This document shows, one piece after another, positions 13,842 to 17,878 of a stretch of 17,878 bases of DNA. Every line of letters begins with the position of its first letter. The stretch's first letter is position 1. The stretch spans positions 1 through 17,878 of the forward strand of contig UQDR01000030.1 of NCBI GenBank assembly GCA_900539835.1, given 5' to 3'. The stretch is from an uncultured Ruminococcus sp. (GTDB lineage: Bacteria > Bacillota > Clostridia > Oscillospirales > Ruminococcaceae). The notes beneath the pieces are model-generated. The model saw only the letters and a program-made list of their open reading frames with translations, was not told where the DNA came from and did no database searches. The translations under genes and the position numbers were made by a program.

Positions 13842-15384
13842 AATAAACAGCTTGTCCCAAAAGATAAAAAATAAAATACGCCGTATTAAAGAAGAACGCA
13901 GCATCCGTTCTTATGTCTGGATGTATTTTATTGCTTTCACTGCGTTTATACTTGTGCTTATATGGCTTTTTCAGTATTTTTTCCTTGCAAACTATTATCA
14001 GTCCGCAAAAATAAGAGACATTCAAAAATCAGCCAAAACTATTGCAAGTAATTTTGACAACGATGACATTCAGGATATTACCCGAAGATTGGCCTTTGAA
14101 AACGGTCTTTGCATTCTTGTCGCTGACGAAACAGGAAATGAAATTTTTATTGAAAATAATCTCGGCAGCTTTTCTGTATTCAACAGCGATTTAAACAGCA
14201 ATTGGGGAAGATTTATTTTTCAGCTGAAAAATGATTTAAAAAAGCAGAAAAACGACTATATAACAAAAATATATCAGAATGAACACGTAAAAAATCAGGA
14301 GATTTTCTTCTGTACCACAATAAACAGCGAAAACTATGAAACTCCGCTTTATTTGTATATCGAGGGTTCGATTGAACCAATAGATTCAACAGTTACTATA
14401 ATACGTGAACAGCTGATTTATATTACCATTATTCTTTTTGAACTGGCATTTATCGTTACTATGTTTATTTCAAAACGTCTTTCCAGACCAATTGTGGAAA
14501 TAACAAAAACCGCAAAAAAATTTGGTAAAGGTGATTATTCGGTGGACTTTAATGTTAAAGGATATCGTGAAATAGAAGCACTTTCTACCGTTCTTGATAA
14601 TGCAAAAAATGAAATACAAAAGGTTTCTGATTTGAGAAAGGATCTTATTGCAAACATATCTCATGACCTGCGTACTCCGCTGACGATCGTTAAAAGCTAT
14701 GCGGAAATGATAAGAGATTTATCCGGTGATAATCCTGAAAAACGAAGTGAGCATATCAATGTTATAATTGATGAAACTGACAGGCTTTCAAACCTTGTAA
14801 ACAACCTTTTAGAGCTGTCAAAGCTTGAAAGCGGTAATATGGATATGGAAATCAGCGATTTTTCCGTGCATGAAAAAATCAATGATGTTTTGACGAGATA
14901 CCAGCTTCTTATTGAAAATGACGGATATGACATTCGTTTTATTGAGGACGATGACAGAATTATTTCTGCTGATGAGGGAAAAATTGACCAGGTTCTGTAT
15001 AACTTTATAAACAATGCCGTAAACTACTGCGGTGAGGATAAACTCATTCGTATTCGTCAGGTCAACAAGCCCGATGTAGTCAGAATTGAGGTTATAGATA
15101 ACGGAAAAGGTATATCAAAAGAGCTTTTGCCGCTTATTTTCGACAGATATTATCGTGACGCCAAATATAAACGTGAGGTTGTGGGAACAGGTCTTGGGCT
15201 TTCAATCTGTCAGGAAATCCTTAAAAAACATGGCTTTGCATTCGGCGTACAGTCCGAAGAAGGAAAAGGCTCAACCTTCTGGTTTGAAGCAAAAATTGCA
15301 CAGCCTAAACCTGCTAAAAAAGAAAAACACAAGCATATCTCTGAGGCGATTCCTGCAAAGTTAACGGATTTAAAAGAGAAGTAA
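13825..15384 (+). CDS. Membrane sensor histidine kinase
   Basis: Two-component sensor kinase of 519 residues, partner of the response regulator before it. Domains in order: basic cytoplasmic N-terminus (1-32), first membrane segment (about 33-53), extracytoplasmic sensor of about 140 residues, second membrane segment (about 196-215), HAMP linker (about 216-268), phospho-acceptor domain with H280 in SHDLRTPL, and the ATPase domain with N-box around N393-N397, G1 DNGKG (425-429) and G2 GTGLGL (454-459). A Lys- and Pro-rich tail follows residue 491. The apparent start is TTG at 13825, overlapping the regulator gene by 17 bases; GAGAGG at 13805-13810 is rather far upstream, so translational coupling is likely. 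The next ATG (M33) would cut into the first membrane segment, which favours TTG. The sensor domain contains a stretch (92-110) suggestive of a PAS/Cache-like fold, but the ligand is unknown. Confidence 0.9.
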   Translation: MKKFNKINSLSQKIKNKIRRIKEERSIRSYVWMYFIAFTAFILVLIWLFQYFFLANYYQSAKIRDIQKSAKTIASNFDNDDIQDITRRLAFENGLCILVADETGNEIFIENNLGSFSVFNSDLNSNWGRFIFQLKNDLKKQKNDYITKIYQNEHVKNQEIFFCTTINSENYETPLYLYIEGSIEPIDSTVTIIREQLIYITIILFELAFIVTMFISKRLSRPIVEITKTAKKFGKGDYSVDFNVKGYREIEALSTVLDNAKNEIQKVSDLRKDLIANISHDLRTPLTIVKSYAEMIRDLSGDNPEKRSEHINVIIDETDRLSNLVNNLLELSKLESGNMDMEISDFSVHEKINDVLTRYQLLIENDGYDIRFIEDDDRIISADEGKIDQVLYNFINNAVNYCGEDKLIRIRQVNKPDVVRIEVIDNGKGISKELLPLIFDRYYRDAKYKREVVGTGLGLSICQEILKKHGFAFGVQSEEGKGSTFWFEAKIAQPKPAKKEKHKHISEAIPAKLTDLKEK

Positions 15385-15427
15385 ATACAGCCTATGGATT
15401 ATAAATATTAAATCCATAGGCTGTATT
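15384..15427 (+). terminator. Terminator of the two-component operon
   Basis: A perfect 17-bp stem (15384-15400 with 15411-15427) has a 10-base loop and a T-run extending to 15430. The 5' arm starts on the last base of the kinase stop codon. It may also act on minus-strand transcripts from the LRR/FnIII gene, whose stop lies about 50 bases to the right. Confidence 0.88.
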
Positions 15428-15474
15428 TTTAATTGTTATTTAATAAACCCGTTCCCTTTAATCAACTTTTTTTG

Positions 15475-17562
15475 TCAGATTATTTGATCATCGTTGTTTA
15501 ATATGAATTTAACACTGGGATATGTCTTACTTAATATTTCCTTGCCGTTTACAGTTTTATATGCCCTAACCGCATACTTATAGCTTGTTCCAAGAACAAG
15601 ATTTTGATCAGTATATGAAAGGTCCTCTGCTTTAGCTATTCTTTCATATTTATTTGTTAAAGTATTGTAACGGTAAACTATGTAACCGTCAGCTCCTTTT
15701 GCACTCTCCCATGTAAGTTCTATTGAGCTTTCAGAAACTGCGGAAGCTTTAAACTCCTTAACATCAGCCGGAAGTGTGGTTTGGGTAATTTCAGGATATG
15801 CCTTACTTAACACTTCCTTGCCGTTTACAGTTTTATATGCCCTGACCGCATACTTATAGCTTGTTCCGGGAACAAGATTTTTATCCGTATATGAAAGGGT
15901 CTTTGCTTTATCTATACGATAATACTTCTTTGTTGAGGTATTATAACGATATACTATATACCCGTCTGCCCCATTTGTTTTGTTCCATGTCAGCTTAATC
16001 GTGCTGTCAGAGGTTGAAGCAGCTTTGAAGCCGGTTACATTTTCAAGATTTGTTGAAGCTGTTACTACCGGATATTTCTTGCTTAAAATTTCTTTTCCAT
16101 TCACTACTCTGTATGCTCTTATTGCATATTTAAAGCTTTTTCCCGTCCCAAGATTTTTATCAGTAAAATTCAGTTTTTCGCTTTTTGCTATTCTTTCATA
16201 TTTCTTTGCTGAAGTGTTGTAACGGTATATAATATACCCATCCGCTCCGCTTGCCTTATTCCATGTGAGCTTTATAGAATTAGAAGAGGTTGAAGCCTTA
16301 AAGCCTTTAACATCAGCTGGATTTGTTACAGCTGTTGTCACAGGATATTTTTTGCTTACAACTTCTTTTCCGTTTAGAGTTTTATAAGCCTTTATTGCAA
16401 ACTTATATGTTTTTCCTGATTTTAATTGATTTGCGGTATATGTATTTTCAGGCTTTGTTGTCTTAGCAATTCTTACCCATGTTTTTTTAGCAGTATCATA
16501 TTGATATATAATATATCCTTTTGCATAAGAAACCTTATTCCATTTAAGATTTACTGTGCTTTCAGAAGTAGATGCAGCTTTAAATCCTGTAACATCAGCC
16601 ATATTTGTTGAAACCGTTATCTGAGGATAACTTGCGCTGGTTATTTCTTTTTTATTTAATGTTTTATAAGGCTTAACCGCATATTTATATGTTACTCCTG
16701 CTTTTAGCTTTGAAACGGTATAAGTATTTGCTGTTGTAGTGGTTTTTGCAATTCTTACCCATGTCTTTGTTGAATTGTTATACTGATATATAATATATCC
16801 CTTAGCTCCGCTTACTTTATTCCATGTAAGCTTTATAGAACTTGAAGATGTAGGAGCACCCTTAAATCCTGAAACATTAGGCAACGTATCTAAATAGCTG
16901 TAACTGAATTTATTTTCTTTTGCATATGCTTCACCCTTTGAATTAGCATAGCATTTGATTTTAAATGAAGTTACATAGTCATAATATACAATATTATTGT
17001 CTTCATCATAATAGTCTGCCCTGTATCCAAAAGCCAGATCTCCTATAGCACTTACACTTTTTGGTATAGAAACACTTCTTATACTCCAGCAATCGCCAAA
17101 TGCTAATTCACCCACAGATTTCAAGTTAGTTGGAAGTGTTGCATTTGTTAATTCAATACAGCCGTAAAAAGCGTAATCATCAATGTTTTTTACACTTGCC
17201 GAAAATTTAATGTTATTTAAACTCATACAGCATAAAAAAGCACCATATCCAATGTCTGTTACTCCATTTGGTATAGTTAGGCTTGTAAGACTTGTACAGT
17301 TCATAAAAGCACCGGGTCCGATATATGTAACCTTTTTACCGTTAATTTTTGACGGAATAGTCACTTTTGATTCTGAGCCTCTATAATAAGTGATCGCAAC
17401 CGTTCCGTTTTTAAGAAGCTCGTATTCATAATCTCCTGAAGATTCTGCACTTGCTTTAATTTCATTTGTTCCCAACACACCTTCTGCACTTTGTCCCCAA
17501 GGTGCAGCCATAGCCGTCAATGCCAAGGCAAAAGAAATAATGCCGGTAATTAGTTTTTTCAT
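15475..17562 (-). CDS. Secreted LRR_5 (BspA-like) protein with five fibronectin III domains
   Basis: Exported surface or secreted protein of 695 residues, likely for adhesion or binding. The signal peptide has a basic start (MKK) and hydrophobic core 5-20; cleavage could be after AMA (19) or ASA (39). Residues about 44-225 contain leucine-rich repeats of the BspA/LRR_5 type, with units such as IGPGAFMNCTSLTSLTIP and IGYGAFLCCMSL. Five type III fibronectin domains follow at about 227-319, 322-413, 416-504, 507-597 and 599-687, each with LTWN(K)-GA-GYI-Y and YKYAV(R)AY blocks. No LPXTG, SLH or transmembrane anchor is present, and the protein ends in a short acidic tail. Two ATGs two codons apart are possible; AGGAGG is 7 bases before the second, chosen here, and only 1 base before the first. 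Ligand unknown. Confidence 0.88.
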   Translation of the reverse strand: MKKLITGIISFALALTAMAAPWGQSAEGVLGTNEIKASAESSGDYEYELLKNGTVAITYYRGSESKVTIPSKINGKKVTYIGPGAFMNCTSLTSLTIPNGVTDIGYGAFLCCMSLNNIKFSASVKNIDDYAFYGCIELTNATLPTNLKSVGELAFGDCWSIRSVSIPKSVSAIGDLAFGYRADYYDEDNNIVYYDYVTSFKIKCYANSKGEAYAKENKFSYSYLDTLPNVSGFKGAPTSSSSIKLTWNKVSGAKGYIIYQYNNSTKTWVRIAKTTTTANTYTVSKLKAGVTYKYAVKPYKTLNKKEITSASYPQITVSTNMADVTGFKAASTSESTVNLKWNKVSYAKGYIIYQYDTAKKTWVRIAKTTKPENTYTANQLKSGKTYKFAIKAYKTLNGKEVVSKKYPVTTAVTNPADVKGFKASTSSNSIKLTWNKASGADGYIIYRYNTSAKKYERIAKSEKLNFTDKNLGTGKSFKYAIRAYRVVNGKEILSKKYPVVTASTNLENVTGFKAASTSDSTIKLTWNKTNGADGYIVYRYNTSTKKYYRIDKAKTLSYTDKNLVPGTSYKYAVRAYKTVNGKEVLSKAYPEITQTTLPADVKEFKASAVSESSIELTWESAKGADGYIVYRYNTLTNKYERIAKAEDLSYTDQNLVLGTSYKYAVRAYKTVNGKEILSKTYPSVKFILNNDDQII
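15502..16884 (-). repeat. Five tandem fibronectin III modules with DNA-level similarity
   Basis: Units are about 270-285 bases long. The last two are so alike that a 65-base segment (15540-15604 versus 15819-15883) differs at only three positions. The first two resemble each other more than the rest, sharing TWVRIAKTT. This suggests growth by duplication and possibly variable copy number. Confidence 0.75.
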
Positions 17563-17607
17563 AAACATTCCTCCTGATTTTAATATATTGGATTGTATCT
17601 TTATATA

Positions 17608-17636
17608 ATTTTACAACATTTCGACACAAATGTCAA
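17608..17636 (-). promoter_or_regulatory. Promoter of the LRR/FnIII gene
   Basis: On minus, a perfect TTGACA (17631-17636), 17 bases, TAAAAT (17608-17613). The expected start is near 17601, with a leader of about 39 bases. Confidence 0.75.
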
Positions 17637-17847
17637 GAAAATGACAGCTATACAATTCATACAAAAATATATAGCTATTACTGTTAATAAATCATAAAAA
17701 AGCTGTTTATTGCACATCCGAAAGTGATATTTTCAAGGGCTGCTCATTCGGTATTTTTATTGTCATTTTCTATAAATAAACACTTATAGATTTGTGCAAA
17801 GCTCCAAACTTTTTTCATATTTCGTTCATAGTTGCACGTTTGCGTGC
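17637..17847. other. Intergenic region with nested inverted repeats
   Basis: No gene is seen. AGCTATA (17646-17652) pairs with TATAGCT (17670-17676). Further right an outer pair TTGCACA (17710-17716) with TGTGCAA (17793-17799) encloses CCGAA/TTCGG (17718-17722, 17747-17751) and a CTATAA/TTATAG pair. No convincing promoter drives this region, so an RNA function is only a possibility. Near the right end TTGCACG/CGTGCAA (17832-17838, 17843-17849) forms another hairpin. Confidence 0.3.
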
Positions 17848-17868
17848 AAAAAAGCCTCAAATGAGGCT
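17848..17868 (-). terminator. Terminator of a minus-strand gene beyond the right edge
   Basis: On minus, AGCCTC pairs with GAGGCT around a 4-base loop (17853-17868), followed by six T (17848-17853). The T-run on the minus side shows that a gene transcribed leftwards ends just outside the window. Confidence 0.7.
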
Positions 17869-17878
17869 ATAAGTGAAA

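Noticed and set aside
1..17878. Mobile elements, prophage, CRISPR, tRNA or rRNA genes
   Set aside because: No transposase or integrase frame, no regularly spaced direct repeats with unique spacers, and no cloverleaf-like or rRNA sequence was seen.

Overview
The window looks like ordinary chromosome of a low-GC Gram-positive anaerobe, probably a gut clostridium of the Ruminococcus/Oscillospiraceae type. The grounds are AT-rich sequence, strong purine Shine-Dalgarno sites, textbook TTGACA/TATAAT promoters, a CotJC-type manganese catalase, and secreted proteins built from papain-like, LRR_5 (BspA-like), Listeria-Bacteroides and fibronectin III modules. The taxonomic call is inference. I see no tRNA, rRNA, CRISPR array, transposase, integrase or phage gene.

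Layout. (1) 1-7002 is a surface/stress block. Two paralogous secreted papain-like cysteine peptidases (97-1842 on minus, 4040-6943 on plus) share a signal peptide, a short pro-segment with a Gly-Cys-Ile-Pro-Asp-Asp-Glu motif, the C/H/N catalytic domain and an SH3-like domain, but have different C-terminal repeats. Between them lies a minus-strand pair: a short-chain dehydrogenase followed by a manganese catalase. (2) 7047-10651 holds three minus-strand genes with separate promoters: an MTA/SAH deaminase-type amidohydrolase, an XRE regulator and an aspartate-type aminotransferase. Between the last two is an elaborate control region with divergent promoters, palindromic operators, a perfect plus-strand consensus promoter and a candidate small RNA of about 155 nt ending in a strong terminator. 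(3) 10941-12243 holds a 41-residue putative membrane peptide and a soluble histidine-kinase-like ATPase lacking the phospho-acceptor histidine. (4) 12252-12920 is a hemolysin III/PAQR membrane protein on minus. (5) 13167-15427 is an intact OmpR-type two-component system with overlapping genes. (6) 15475-17562 is a secreted LRR plus five-FnIII protein on minus. A terminator at the right edge points to another minus-strand gene beyond the window.

Overall. Most genes are single transcription units, each with a recognisable promoter and a hairpin terminator. Several terminators work for both genes of a converging pair. Only the dehydrogenase/catalase pair and the response regulator/kinase pair look like operons. 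The least ordinary items are the XRE operator region with its candidate small RNA, the five-fold repeat module of the larger peptidase, the cysteine-containing pro-motif shared by both peptidases, and the His-less kinase. For five genes I moved the start to an internal ATG with a well-spaced Shine-Dalgarno, and for a sixth, the amidohydrolase, likewise; these changes are explained in each entry.
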